NCBI RefSeq assembly: GCF_026898155.1
Contig: NZ_CP114028.1
Location: forward strand, 124,001-188,000
DNA length: 64,000 bases
Direction of reading: 5' to 3'
Source: Jiella pelagia
GTDB taxonomy: Bacteria > Pseudomonadota > Alphaproteobacteria > Rhizobiales > Rhizobiaceae
The notes beneath the pieces were generated by a model. That model saw only the letters and a list, made by a program, of their open reading frames with translations, was not told the DNA's origin and searched no databases. Position 1 is the first letter of the stretch; every line of letters starts with the position of its first letter. The position numbers were made by a program, and so were the translations under genes. Below are positions 39,783 to 49,989 of the stretch, piece after piece.

Positions 39783-40729
39783 GGTGTGAGCAGCGCGTCC
39801 CGCTCGAACATACGGCCTTTGCCGGGCGAAAGCTGTTCGTAACGGGCCGAACGCGCTTCCACATGAGCGGCGGTGAGATGATGATCGATGGCAAGGTTCG
39901 GGGCGATGAAGCTGTCACGCCAGCCGCGCGGCGGGGCCGGGCGTTCATGCACGGTTCCCTCGAACTGCACGGTTCTGTGGTTCAGCCGATACTGCACGTC
40001 GGGATAAAGATCGGCGAGGACGCAATCGACGAGGTTGCGCCTTGGTAGTCCGACCGACACTGCGCCTGCGCTGTCTGCCAGCGCAGCCACTCGGCCAAGA
40101 TCGGCGTGCGTGCCCGCGCCAAGGCTTTCGTCCGCATCGAGCTGCAGCACCCAATCGCATTTCGCTGCCACCTGACCGGCATTTCGCTGGGCCGCAAAAT
40201 TACCCGCAAGCGGTCTTGCGACCAGGCGGACACGGTCGCCGCGTGGCGGGGTCTGTGGCGTCATGGTCGCATCGAGCATCAGGACGATATCGTCGAAGCG
40301 GCGCTCCAGCTCCGGGAGCTGAGGCGTGAGGCACTTGAGATCGACAGGCCGGCAAAGGATCACCAGCGTGACCGGCACAGGATCGATCATAGCGAGGGGA
40401 GAAAGCGCGGCGTTGGCGGGAAGTGGCTGATATGGGTGGCAGAGCGCGTGCCGTTGCGCCGCGCCAAGCGGCGACAGGGCGAGGCGCCGTGAGAGGGCAA
40501 GGGTTCGAAGAGCGTAGCTTTCAACGATGATCGGATCGCGCCTTCGGGAAACGAACGTCCCCGCGACCAGCCGCGTCCGCAGGAATGTTTCGATCTCTCC
40601 ACTCGCCAGAGCGTGCGGATCGACGAGAATGCCGCAATGGCCGCATTCCCGGAAACCTGGAGCCGCCTCTGCCGGGCAGCGTTCGCTCCGGCGGAAATCA
40701 CGCGCCCCGCAGCATGGACAACGCATCAT
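39770..40729 (-). CDS. GT2 glycosyltransferase with N-terminal zinc ribbon
   Basis: 319 residues. The first 40 hold two Cys pairs (MRCPCCGARDF and FRECGHCGILVDP), a zinc-ribbon-like knuckle. A GT2 domain follows: VTLVILCRPVDLKCL, NFAAQRNAGQVAAKCDWVLQLDADESLG (DxD) and LNHRTVQFEGTVHER. The 3' end overlaps the convergent GT4 gene by 13 bp. The zinc ribbon is unusual for GT2 enzymes. Confidence 0.82.
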   Translation of the reverse strand: MMRCPCCGARDFRRSERCPAEAAPGFRECGHCGILVDPHALASGEIETFLRTRLVAGTFVSRRRDPIIVESYALRTLALSRRLALSPLGAAQRHALCHPYQPLPANAALSPLAMIDPVPVTLVILCRPVDLKCLTPQLPELERRFDDIVLMLDATMTPQTPPRGDRVRLVARPLAGNFAAQRNAGQVAAKCDWVLQLDADESLGAGTHADLGRVAALADSAGAVSVGLPRRNLVDCVLADLYPDVQYRLNHRTVQFEGTVHERPAPPRGWRDSFIAPNLAIDHHLTAAHVEARSARYEQLSPGKGRMFERDALLTPYRP

Positions 40730-40932
40730 CTATGTCCTGATCCCGATTTGTCGGCTGCCCCGAAATTTCTGCCGCTCGTCTCGATCGGCAGTGGATCGGA
40801 AGGTGGGAAGCGCAAAAGACTCTGACAGTTCACGCCGTCTTCCCGACAGCGCCCTATCATTAAGCGTGGCGACACAACCTCCCGTCGCCGTCCGCCTGCG
40901 TGCAGGTCGTCCCGTACCCGAAAGCTCCTCTG

Positions 40933-41976
40933 ATGAACCCCAGCATCCCCACCGGTTCCAAGGGCGATTATCGCGGGTTCGAAAGCGCCTTCTCCGCCGC
41001 TCGCAGCGATCGGCTTTTCCGACATGTCGGCGGCCTTTACGACGAGGCCGGACTGCTCGGCGATCGCTGGCCGCGAATGCTGGAGCAGCTGAGGGCGGCG
41101 GGGGCAACGAACCTCAATCTCGGACGCCTTCTGGAAGGCCACGCCAACGCCGTGCAGCTCGTGCGGCTCTATGGCGATGCCGGCCAGCATGCCTTTCTGG
41201 ACGAGATGCTGGAAACCGACGCGATCATCGGCGTCTGGGGGGCCGACGGCACGCCTCCGGCCAGCGTCGAAGAAGGCGAGGGGGCAGACGTGCTGCGCGG
41301 CTTCAAGCGCTATGCCTCGGGACTTGGCATCGTCAGTCAAGCCATCGTTCCGATCGCCGGCGAGGGCGGCATTCTCCAGCTTTATCTCCTGCCCGTCGAC
41401 GATCCCCTCAGACAGGATCTGTCGGCCTGGACCGTCAGCGGCATGCGCGCCTCGGCTTCGGGGCGCTATTCCTTCGAGGGGATCACGATTGGCGAGGGCA
41501 TGCGCCTCGGCGAGCCGGGGGTCTACAAGACCGAACCCTTCTTCGAAGGCGGGATCTGGCGCTGCGCCGCCGTTCATCTGGGCGGTCTGGAAACCATTCT
41601 TGCCTTGACGGCCCGTTACCTCGAAACCAGCGGCAGGCTCGATCATCCCCTCCAGACCGAACGGCTGGGGCGAGCGATCCTCGCGGCACGCACGGCACGG
41701 CTCTGGGTCGAGGATGCCGCAAGGCGAATCGAGGCGCCGCAGAGCGGTGAGACGGTGCAGCATGCCGTCGCCTCCGCCTCCTATACGAGGTTGCAGGTCG
41801 AGGCGTCGGCCCTAAAGGTCATGGAAATTGCCCGGCGCGCCGTGGGGCTCTCATCCTTCGAGACCGATCATCCGCTGGAGGCTGCGATCGCCGATCTTTC
41901 GGTCTATCTCAGACAGGCGAACCCGGATGCGCTGCTGATCCACAAGTGCTGGGCTATGGCGGCGGAATATCTGTGA
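40933..41976 (+). CDS. acyl-CoA dehydrogenase-like flavoprotein
   Basis: 347 residues from the ATG at 40933. The middle beta domain (AIIGVWGADGTPPASVEE, GFKRYASGLGIVSQAIVP) and C-terminal helical bundle (ARLWVEDAARRIEAP, ASALKVMEIARRAVGLSSFETDHPLEAAIADLSVYLRQANPD) fit the ACAD family, though it is shorter than normal (about 380-400) and I do not see a clear catalytic glutamate. It overlaps the PIG-L gene by one base (TGATG), so the two probably act in one step or pathway. Confidence 0.8.
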   Translation: MNPSIPTGSKGDYRGFESAFSAARSDRLFRHVGGLYDEAGLLGDRWPRMLEQLRAAGATNLNLGRLLEGHANAVQLVRLYGDAGQHAFLDEMLETDAIIGVWGADGTPPASVEEGEGADVLRGFKRYASGLGIVSQAIVPIAGEGGILQLYLLPVDDPLRQDLSAWTVSGMRASASGRYSFEGITIGEGMRLGEPGVYKTEPFFEGGIWRCAAVHLGGLETILALTARYLETSGRLDHPLQTERLGRAILAARTARLWVEDAARRIEAPQSGETVQHAVASASYTRLQVEASALKVMEIARRAVGLSSFETDHPLEAAIADLSVYLRQANPDALLIHKCWAMAAEYL

Positions 41977-43335
41977 TGAGCGAGACCTATGCGGACTGGA
42001 TCGGGCGCTGTGCCGCCGCCCCGGACACGGAAGCCAGGCGGCTGGTCGGAACCGGCGGACTGGTCGTCCTGTCTCCGCATCCCGACGACGAGACGTTCGG
42101 AGCCTCGGCTCTCCTTCAAGAGGCAGGCCGCACGGGGCGGGCCGTCGGCATTGTCGCGGTGACCGACGGCGAGGCCTCGCATCCCGGCTCCCGATCGGTT
42201 TCCAGGCAGATGCTGGCGGGGATCAGGCGGGCCGAGCACGAGGCGGCGGTGAAGGCGCTCGGAGTCGGCGAGGCCCGTTTCCTGCGGCTGCAATTACCCG
42301 ACGGTGGCTCGGGCCGGGACCCGCGTTTCCGCGAGGCCGCCCAACGGGTCGCTCAGTTTTGCGACGCGATCGGCGCCAGCACGCTGTCGGCGCCGCATCC
42401 GGACGACCCGCATCCCGACCATCATGCAACGGCGGCGCTTGCCGAGGCGGTGCGCGAGCCTCCGCCCGCACTTGCGGCTCCGGTACTACTTCGTGTGGAC
42501 GATGCGACTTGCCGGAGAAACGCCTTATCGCGGGGTCGGTCTCCTGCCGTTTCGTCTTCCGGTCGACGTGGAGGTCAAGGCCCGCGCCACGGCCTGCCAT
42601 GCTTCGCAGCTCGGCCATGTCGTCGATGATGATCCGGACGGTTTCACATTGCCGCCGTGGTTTCTGGACGCCCAGTCCGCGCCATACGAGATTCATGCCC
42701 TCGCGCCGATGCCGGGCGCGGTGCCGCCGCCGGAACATTTTGCCGAACTCTATGCCGATGACGGCGACCCGTGGCATGCGCGATCCTCCCGCTATGAGGT
42801 GGAAAAGCGCGCCGACAATTGCGCACAGCTCGATGTCCGGTGCTACGAGCGCGGCCTCGACATCGGCTGCGGCGAGGGGCATCTCGCCGCCGAGCTGGTG
42901 AACCGGGCGATCGTCAGATCCATGACCGGGCTCGATCGGGACGCAGGCATCGTCGCGCGGGCGAACGGGGCCTATGGACAGCGTTCCGAGCTGCGTTTTG
43001 CGACCGGGGCTCTGCCCGATGATCTGCCGGAGGTGCCGTTCGATCTGGTGGTCGTTTCCGAGGTGCTTTACTTCCTCGACGAACCGGCACTGGTCGCGCT
43101 TGCGCAGCACCTCTCAAATCGAATGCAGACGGGGGCCGATATTCTCGTCGTCAGCTATCTGGGTGAGACCGGCACGCCGCTTTCCGGCCGCGCCGCTCAC
43201 GATCTCTTCCTGGCGCTGTTCGGGACAGCGCTGACGACGCTCAGCCTTCGAACTCACGAACAGTATCAGGCCGAGCTGCTGCGATTTTCGCCTCGAGACG
43301 AAGCAGCCCCGGCAGATGCCGGGCCATCTCACTGA
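41976..43335 (+). pseudogene. PIG-L deacetylase fused to NodS-like SAM methyltransferase (one-base frameshift at 42456-42462)
   Basis: The N-terminal ~220 residues are a LmbE/PIG-L zinc deacetylase with LSPHPDDETFGASALLQEAG and HPDDPHPDHHATAALAEAV. The C-terminal part is a class I methyltransferase with a NodS-like LYADDGDPWHARSSRYEVEKRA entry and the SAM loop GLDIGCGEGHLAAEL. The break is at GAGCCTC; GAGCTC gives AVRELRPHLRLRYYFVWTM and one 452-residue bifunctional protein. Its likely action is deacetylation of an N-acetyl sugar followed by N-methylation (inference). Confidence 0.88.
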
Positions 43336-44380
43336 ACCGCAACCGCTCTCGCTGCAAGATCGGGAGTTCGGCCTCCGCATGGAACCAGGCCATGGCAGGC
43401 ACTGGCAGGTCAGCCAGAGCCCGCGCTCGGCTGAGGGCCATGCCTTCCCTCGCCAGAGCGGCGCCGACGGCTGCCCGGTCCTCGCAAGCCGTGACGAGGT
43501 GGCGGAGGCGCAAGCGCCTCAGGAGCTTCGATGGCGGCTCCAGAGCCTCGTCAACCAGCGGATCGGCTTCGGTCCGGTTTCGCCTCAGTTCCGCGGCGAG
43601 CCCACCTTCGGCCAGACTGTCCAGACGGCAGGAAGTTTCCACCCGAGCCCCGTTCACATAGGCGATGCGAAGGCCATGCGCCTCGCTGCTCCGGCGCAGC
43701 GCCCGATCCTCACCGGAAGCGACCAGCGGAATCGGCCCGGCGATGCGATAGGCTGCGGCGGTCATCGCGAAATTGGCTCCACCGATATTTCCGTGATGGG
43801 GCCAGGGATTGTCCGGATCGGGAAAGGCGAGGGCGGTAATGTGGCGGGTCGCGTCACGATAGGCGCGGATCGCCGCGTCCCGCTGCGGATCGACCGGCGG
43901 AAGATTGGCCGCTTCGTCCGCCAGAAATCCGATCCGGCCGCAGACGAGATCGAACCCACGGCCGAATTTCGCGTCATAGGCGGCCATCAGCCCGGGGCAG
44001 ACGATCGTGTCGGCATCGGTGGAAAAGAGCAGCGCTCCCGGCCCGACCTTGGCTGCGATCTCGAAAGCAAGTGCTCTGGCCCGTGGCGCGGTTCCGCGAG
44101 CGTTCCGCCAACGTATCTCGGCCGCTGTCAGCATGCCGGCTCGCCCGGCCATCCGTTCGCAGATGACGTCCATGCCGGCATCGTCGCTGTCATTGACAAG
44201 CATGACGGTGTGCAAGGACGAACCGAACTCCCGGTCCAGCGCGTCCAGGCAGGCGCCGACCCGCTCGGCCTCGTTGCGCACCGGGACGCAGGCGACGTAA
44301 CGCACACCCCTTCGAGGCGGCGAAGCTTCGAGCCGGAGCAATTCACCCCCTGCTGCGGCCACGAGGTCGGCAATCGGCAT
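43241..44380 (-). CDS. GT2 family glycosyltransferase
   Basis: 379 residues: RYVACVPVRNEAERVGACLDAL, LLFSTDADTIVCPGLMAAYDAKF (DxD) and GNIGGANFAMTAAAYRIAGP with GEDRALRR. The 3' end overlaps the PIG-L/methyltransferase gene tail by 95 bp in convergent orientation. Both reading frames look real there, an unusually long overlap. Confidence 0.87.
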   Translation of the reverse strand: MPIADLVAAAGGELLRLEASPPRRGVRYVACVPVRNEAERVGACLDALDREFGSSLHTVMLVNDSDDAGMDVICERMAGRAGMLTAAEIRWRNARGTAPRARALAFEIAAKVGPGALLFSTDADTIVCPGLMAAYDAKFGRGFDLVCGRIGFLADEAANLPPVDPQRDAAIRAYRDATRHITALAFPDPDNPWPHHGNIGGANFAMTAAAYRIAGPIPLVASGEDRALRRSSEAHGLRIAYVNGARVETSCRLDSLAEGGLAAELRRNRTEADPLVDEALEPPSKLLRRLRLRHLVTACEDRAAVGAALAREGMALSRARALADLPVPAMAWFHAEAELPILQRERLRFSEMARHLPGLLRLEAKIAAARPDTVREFEG

Positions 44381-44571
44381 TCGAGGCCCTTCCGGAGTGA
44401 GCCGGCGATCGACGACATCGATCCACTAGTCCGGCAAAGATATCGGGCAAAGTGGATAGGGCAATCGGTTTGCCGCCGAACCCCGTCGGTCGCCGCGCGC
44501 AGTCAGGAAATACCGACTGAACGATTCCGGACGTGGCTCGTTCGGGAAGGCCAGCTTTGGGAGACCGGTAC

Positions 44572-47500
44572 ATGCAGCATTTGAAGACGACGGCCGATTC
44601 AGCCAGCAAGAACAAGCCGGTCTTCCCGCTTCATCCCATCGGCGCCGTTGCCGCGATGATCGCCCAACGGGCGGAAAAGGGCGACAAGCCGTTCATCTAC
44701 ATCGCCGAAGCCGGGCGGCGGCGGCAGGATATTTATGAGCTGGCAAAGCTTTTAGCGGGACCGGATGCGGTCGCCGAATTCGCCGCCCCGGACGGCTTCC
44801 CGGGCGACGGTTTGCCCGTCAGCGCCGCGATTGCCGGCAACCGCATGGCGACGCTGCGATGGTTGCTCGATCCGAAGAAGCGGCCGTCCGTCATCATCAC
44901 CACCGCCGCCGCGCTCATTCGAAAAGTGCCCCCGCGATCGATCTGGGCGGATTGCCATCTGGAAATTCGTGTCGGAGAGAAGCTCGATACGGATCGGCTC
45001 GCGACTCGGCTGCGACGCCTCGGTTACTGGCAGGACGACCGCGTTGACGAAGCCGGCGAATTCGCCATTCGCGGCAAGGTCGTCGAGATCTTTCCCGCTG
45101 CCGCCCCGCGCCCCTGCCGGATCGAGCACGAAGATGGCATCGTCACCTTCATCCGCTCCTACGACGCCGCCAGCCAGCGCTCCGTCGCCGAAACCGAATG
45201 CCTGATCGTCGATCCCGCGAGCGAACGGATTATCGCGGACGATGAGGAGAAATTCTCTGCCGACGACCAGGGTCATGGCGAAGGTGACCGGGCGACGTCG
45301 CGAACGCCCGAATTCCTCTGCCGCCATTACGAGACCTGCGAAACGCTTTTCGACTATCTGCCGGAGGCTCAGGTGGTCGTCGAGCGAGGCGCGGACCTGC
45401 GCTCCGAAGAAATATTCATGACCCTTAAAAGCCTGGACGGCGACATCCCGGCGGGCCACGCGGTTCTGGCCGATCATCTTGACCGGGCCGATTGGGACGG
45501 CATCGTCTCCGACCGCCTGGCAGCCCTCGTCGACGACGTCGAGGCCGATCATTCCGTTCCCGTCTTCGCTCTGGGCGCCAGCCCTACAAGGCCTTCGCGG
45601 ACTTTGCCGCCTCACGGCTCGACGATGGCCGTCGGATCGTCCTCGCCGGCAGTGATGCACGGGCCCTGAAGGCTGCCAAACGCAAGATCGCCGGGCTTCT
45701 CGATCGGGAGATCGCTGACGCCGCAACCTGGCGCGACGTCACCGGGGGAGGGCCGTCGTCGATGCTCGCCTTCGAGGCGGCGATCGGTGAGGGCTTCGTC
45801 GCGCCGGAAAGCGGTATCACCGTCGTCAGCCTGCGCGATATCGAAGGCCGGGCGGCGTCTTCCGTGTCGAAAGGGCCTGCGGCTGGTTTCGCCTTGCCAT
45901 CCGATGTGTTCTTCACCGGCGACAAAGTCGTTCATATCGACCACGGCGTCGCGGTCCTCGACGGGCTCGCATCGATCGACACGGAAGAAGCCGGCGGGGC
46001 GTCCGGCGAAGCTCTCGTTCTCCGCTTCGGCAAGGACGAGACGCTTCTCGTTCCCTTGAGCGATATCGGCGCTGTCTGGCGCTATGGCGGGCCCTCGAGC
46101 GAGGTGACGCTGGACACGCTCAAAGGCCAGAGCTGGGCCAAGCGCCGCAACGCGGTCTTCGAAGCGATCGCTTCCACCGCCGAGGGAATGGTGAGGCGAC
46201 TGAAGGAGAAGGCAGCGGCGAAGGCCGCGGTGCTCAGGCCCGACCGCGTCTCGTTCGAGCGCTTCTGCGCGCGCTTCGCCTATGAGCTGACGCCCGATCA
46301 GAGCCGGGCCACCGGCCAGGTGCTTGCCGATCTTGCCTCGGGCCGCCCGATGGACCGGCTCGTCTGCGGCGATGTCGGCTATGGCAAGACCGAGGTCGCG
46401 CTGCGGGCCGCGGCCGCAGCGGTCTTTTCCGGCAAGCAGGTGGCAGTCATCGCGCCGACCACGGTGCTCGCCCAGCAGCACTACCGCGAATTCGTCAAAC
46501 GTTTTGCGCCGCAGGACGTCGCGGTCGTACGGCTGTCGCGTCTGGTCGAACAGGACGAAGCCGAGGCGGCAAAAGAGGCTCTGAAGAGCGGTGAGGCAAA
46601 GATCGTCGTCGGCACCCATGCGATCCTCAGTCAGGAGCCTCTCCTTCAAGGACCTCGCGCTCGTCGTCATCGACGAGGAACAGCGCTTCGGGAGTGGGCA
46701 TAAGAGCGAGATGCGCGCGCTATCGGAAGGCCTGCACGTCCTAGCGATGACCGCGACGCCAATCCCGCGAACCCTCGAAGCCGGCTTCGTCGGCTTGAGC
46801 GATCTCAGCATCATCGCGACACCGCCCGTCCGCCGCAGCCCGGTCCGGACGGAGGTCGGCCCCTTCGACGACGAGACGGTCGCGAAGGCCCTTTCGGCCG
46901 AGCATGACCGCGGAGGCCAGAGCTTCGTCGTCTGTCCGCGGATCGACGATCTCGAGCCGATGGCGGAGAAGCTCGCCGACATCGCGCCCGACCAGACGCT
47001 GGTCATGTTGCACGGCCGGATGAAGCCCGAGGAGGTCGAGGACGCGATGCTCGCCTTTGCCAACGGGAGCTACGACATCCTCCTCGCCACGACCATCGTC
47101 GAGAGCGGGCTCGACGTCGCCAATGCAAACACGATGATCGTCTGCCGCGCCAATCGCTTCGGCCTCGCCGAACTCCACCAGCTGCGCGGCCGCGTTGGGC
47201 GCGGCGTCAGCCGAGGGCATGTTCTTCTGACGACACAGGCCGGCGAAGAGATCGGCGAGGAGGCGGATAAGCGGCTTCGGGCGCTGATGGAGTTCGACGC
47301 GCTTGGCTCCGGCTTCGACATTGCTGCACGCGATCTCGACCTGCGCGGTACGGGCGACCTCCTGGGCGACGAACAGGCCGGTCATCTTCAGACGATCGGC
47401 ATCGCGCTCTATCGCAAGACGCTGGAGCGGGCGATCGAAGGTGCGAAGGGCAATCTGGAAGGCGAAGAGATCCGGCCCCAGGTCTCCATCGGGCTCAGCC

Positions 47501-47916
47501 TGTCGATCCCCTCCGACTACGTGACCGAACCCGACTTGCGCATCGAGATCGCCAATCTCCTTGAACGCGTCGAGGAGACGTCCACCCTCGGCGAATTGCG
47601 GGTCGAGATCGAGGATCGCTTCGGACCGATGCCGTCAGGTCTCGAAACGAGCTTCGCGCTTGCCGAACTCCGCCTGCGCTGTGCCCGCCTCGGTGTGGCA
47701 AAGCTCGACCTTGGTCCCAAGGCCGGCGCCTTGAGCTTCACGCCTTCGGCATCGAGACGCCTCGAAGCGTCGAATGTGGATGGCGCGGAAGACGGGGTCA
47801 AATGGTCGAAGCAACGGCTCGTCTTCGCGCATTCTGACGCGAAGATGTCAGATCCGATTGCCGAGGCGGAGAGAATACTCGATCGGCTCGAGGGCCTGCT
47901 GCCAGCCGTTTCCTGA
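44572..47916 (+). pseudogene. Mfd-like helicase/translocase (two frameshifts, 45573 and 46635-46641)
   Basis: About 1114 residues after repair, near full Mfd length. An RNA-polymerase-interacting CarD-like domain (VFFTGDKVVHIDHGVAVLDGL) is followed by helicase motifs LVCGDVGYGKTEVALRAA, VVIDEEQRFG, TATPIPRTLEAGF and TTIVESGLDVANANTMI with HQLRGRVGR, and a C-terminal TRCF domain. The first break is a short G run (GGG for GGGG, giving FALGRQPYKAF); the second is GAGCCTC for GAGCTC (HAILSQELSFKDLALV). It sits in a sugar-metabolite locus, so it is probably an Mfd paralogue rather than the housekeeping repair factor. Confidence 0.85.
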
Positions 47917-48339
47917 TCGAGCCGATTCCGCCCCGGTGGATTGCCGGTTTTAGCGTGCAATTGTTCGGATGTCGGTTTATCATTCCTATCGCATGTCCGC
48001 TTGCGAGCAGCAGCCTCGTTCGTCGTTCGGCGAGGGCGGCGCTGAGCGGAACGGAAAGACTGATCCGAAGGGTCACTGTCGCCCCCTGGCGCGTTGGCCG
48101 GCAAAGCTGTTCCGGCCCGGTAGTGACGGGAGCTTGAGCAAGCCCTCTTCAGCATAGTCGAAATCCCACTGCTGTTTGCTCCATCCACGAGCCGACCGTC
48201 GTCCACGCGATATCCGGAATAAACACGCCATAGCGCGGTTATGATTTGTCTATGGGTATCGTCCTCCCAGGGAATCGCCTGTTGATGGTCAGAAGCTGAC
48301 TGACTGCAATCCCAATTGGAGAGCTGTCATGTTCGACAT
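47917..48339. other. gap without recognised genes
   Basis: I see no domain-bearing frame and no clear RNA gene between the Mfd-like gene and the IS66 remnant. Short open frames on both strands have no recognisable motif. Confidence 0.4.
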
Positions 48340-48344
48340 CGCCT

Positions 48345-48468
48345 GCATCGCCTCCTCGACGAGGCGAACCTTCTCGGCCGTCGACCATCGCCGCCGACGC
48401 TGCACCGAGGTGATCACTTCAACCCGCGAAAACGGGCCACCAGGAGCTTTCGACATAGTCGTACTCAT
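48345..48468 (-). pseudogene. IS66 TnpA N-terminal remnant
   Basis: Minus-strand translation gives GPFSRVEVITSVQRRRRWST, then AEKVRLVEEAMQ, the start of a second type of IS66 Orf1. Similarity stops after about 40 residues, so only a scar remains. Confidence 0.75.
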
Positions 48469-49042
48469 AGGCGGATGCCTATGCCTTATCGGCTATGCCA
48501 CCTGTCCGGTCAAAACGGGATGCGCTCCACCTGTTATGCTCTCGGCACGATCGGAGACGAGAAACGCTTCGAAGACATTCCAGTGGCTTCGTCTTGAATG
48601 GACGGCATGGGTGACGGCTTCGTCGCCGTTGGCGCGATCGCGATCGAGCGCGGCATGTCGGGGTGCTTACGTCTCGTCCAGGGATCTCGCCAGCATGGGG
48701 GTTCCGTCACTCAGGTGAGAACGATCTAAAATCGATTTGAACATGTATCGTGCCAAGCGGCCTCAGACAGAGCTGTTAAGTCTGCGGATCGGTTGCTCCG
48801 ATGAAGCGCGCCACGGACGTTTTGGAGCACGGGGGGCGGCACTCGCGTCACCCCAATGAAGCGGTACACGACGCAGGCTCACCGGGATTTTACGACCGGA
48901 TACGTCTGACGTGCCTCTTGTCCACGTCTGCGGATCGTGTCCCCACACGTGGTGTAGTTCGGCGGTAGCGTCGCCGATCACGTCCGCGCCCTTCATCGCG
49001 CTGTAGGACGGGATTGGCGGCGCGGTGGTCACCAGCGGTTTC
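48469..49042. other. gap without recognised genes
   Basis: Open frames occur (for example 89 codons on the minus strand at 48763-49032) but have no motif I recognise and no ribosome site. Probably IS debris. Confidence 0.35.
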
Positions 49043-49972
49043 CGGTTAGGCTTGGGTTGCGAGACCTAACCTTGGACCGGAGATCCCCTGATGACCGATG
49101 ACATGATGAGCCTGCGCGGGCTCCTGGAGAAGACCCCGGACGCCGATCTGTTGCGCGAGATGATCGGCTTTGCCGCCGAGCGGCTGATGGAGTTGGAGGT
49201 TGGCGCCGCGACCGGCGCCGGCTATGGCGAGAAGAGTGGCGAGCGGCTCGCCCAGCGCAACGGATACCGCGATCGGGACTGGCAGACGCGTGCCGGCACG
49301 ATCGAGCTGTTCGTCAACCGCAACGGGCTGCGCTGGCGCGATGCTCCTGGCGCGTACGGCCCGCACAAGACGCTGTACAACCGCTGGAAGCGCTGGGGTG
49401 AGGCAGGCGTGTTCACGCGCATCATGGAAGGTCTGGCTGCGGTGGGCGCCGAACCCAAAACGGTGATGATCGACGCGACCTACCTGAAGGCGCACCGCAC
49501 GGCATCGAGCCTGCGGGTAAAAAGGGGGATCTCGGCCGCCTGATCGGACGCACGAAAGGCGGCATGAACACCAAGCTCCATGCCGTCGCCGACGCGAACG
49601 GTCGCCCCTTGAGCTTCTTCATGACCGCCGGTCAGGTCAGCGACTACACCGGTGCGGCCGCGCTGCTGGACGACCTGCCAAAAGCGCAGTGGCTGCTCGG
49701 CGACCGCGGCTACGACGCCGACTGGTTCAGGGACGCTCTTCAGGCCAAGGGCATCCAGCCTTGCATCCCAGGCCGCAGGTCGCGCAACGAGCCCGTCCGG
49801 TACGATAAGCGCCGCTATCGGCGCCGCAGCCGCATCGAGATCATGTTCGGCCGCCTCAAAGACTGGCGCCGCGTCGCCACCCGCTACGATCGCTGCCCTA
49901 CGGCCTTCTTCTCCGCCATCGCCCTCGCTGCCACCGTCATCTTCTGGCTGTGATCAACGAGTCCTGACCCTA
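49043..49972 (+). mobile_element. chimeric IS: IS256 5' end joined to IS5 (IS427 group) 3' end
   Basis: The left part shows an IS256-type N-terminal region. The right part ends with the IS5/IS427-like terminus ACGAGTCCTGACCCTAGG just after the transposase stop. No IS5 left end and no IS256 right end are present, so a deletion or recombination fused two elements. Confidence 0.65.
49091..49952 (+). pseudogene. chimeric transposase, IS256 N-terminus plus IS5 C-terminus, frameshifted
   Basis: The first ~73 codons ([20 protein letters not shown] ... [16 protein letters not shown]) are IS256 type. From [20 protein letters not shown] the frame is an IS5/IS427 DDE transposase, continuing after a frameshift at AAAAAGGGGG (near 49518) with [25 protein letters not shown] and RIEIMFGRLKDWRRVATRYDR. 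The A-run frameshift may be the programmed slip known for the IS427 group or an undercalled run. Confidence 0.85.
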
Positions 49973-49989
49973 GGGTGCCGACCCCTCCG

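Noticed and set aside
42098..42104. GAGCCTC inside the PIG-L domain as another GAGCTC error
   Set aside because: The frame is already correct here (DETFGASALLQEAG). Other genuine GAGCCTC/GAGGCTC sites, for example in nosY, nosL, the DUF59 gene and the IS256 transposase, also keep the frame, so the motif alone is not evidence of an error.
48763..49032. 89-codon minus-strand frame as a gene
   Set aside because: No motif, no ribosome site, and it lies among IS remnants.
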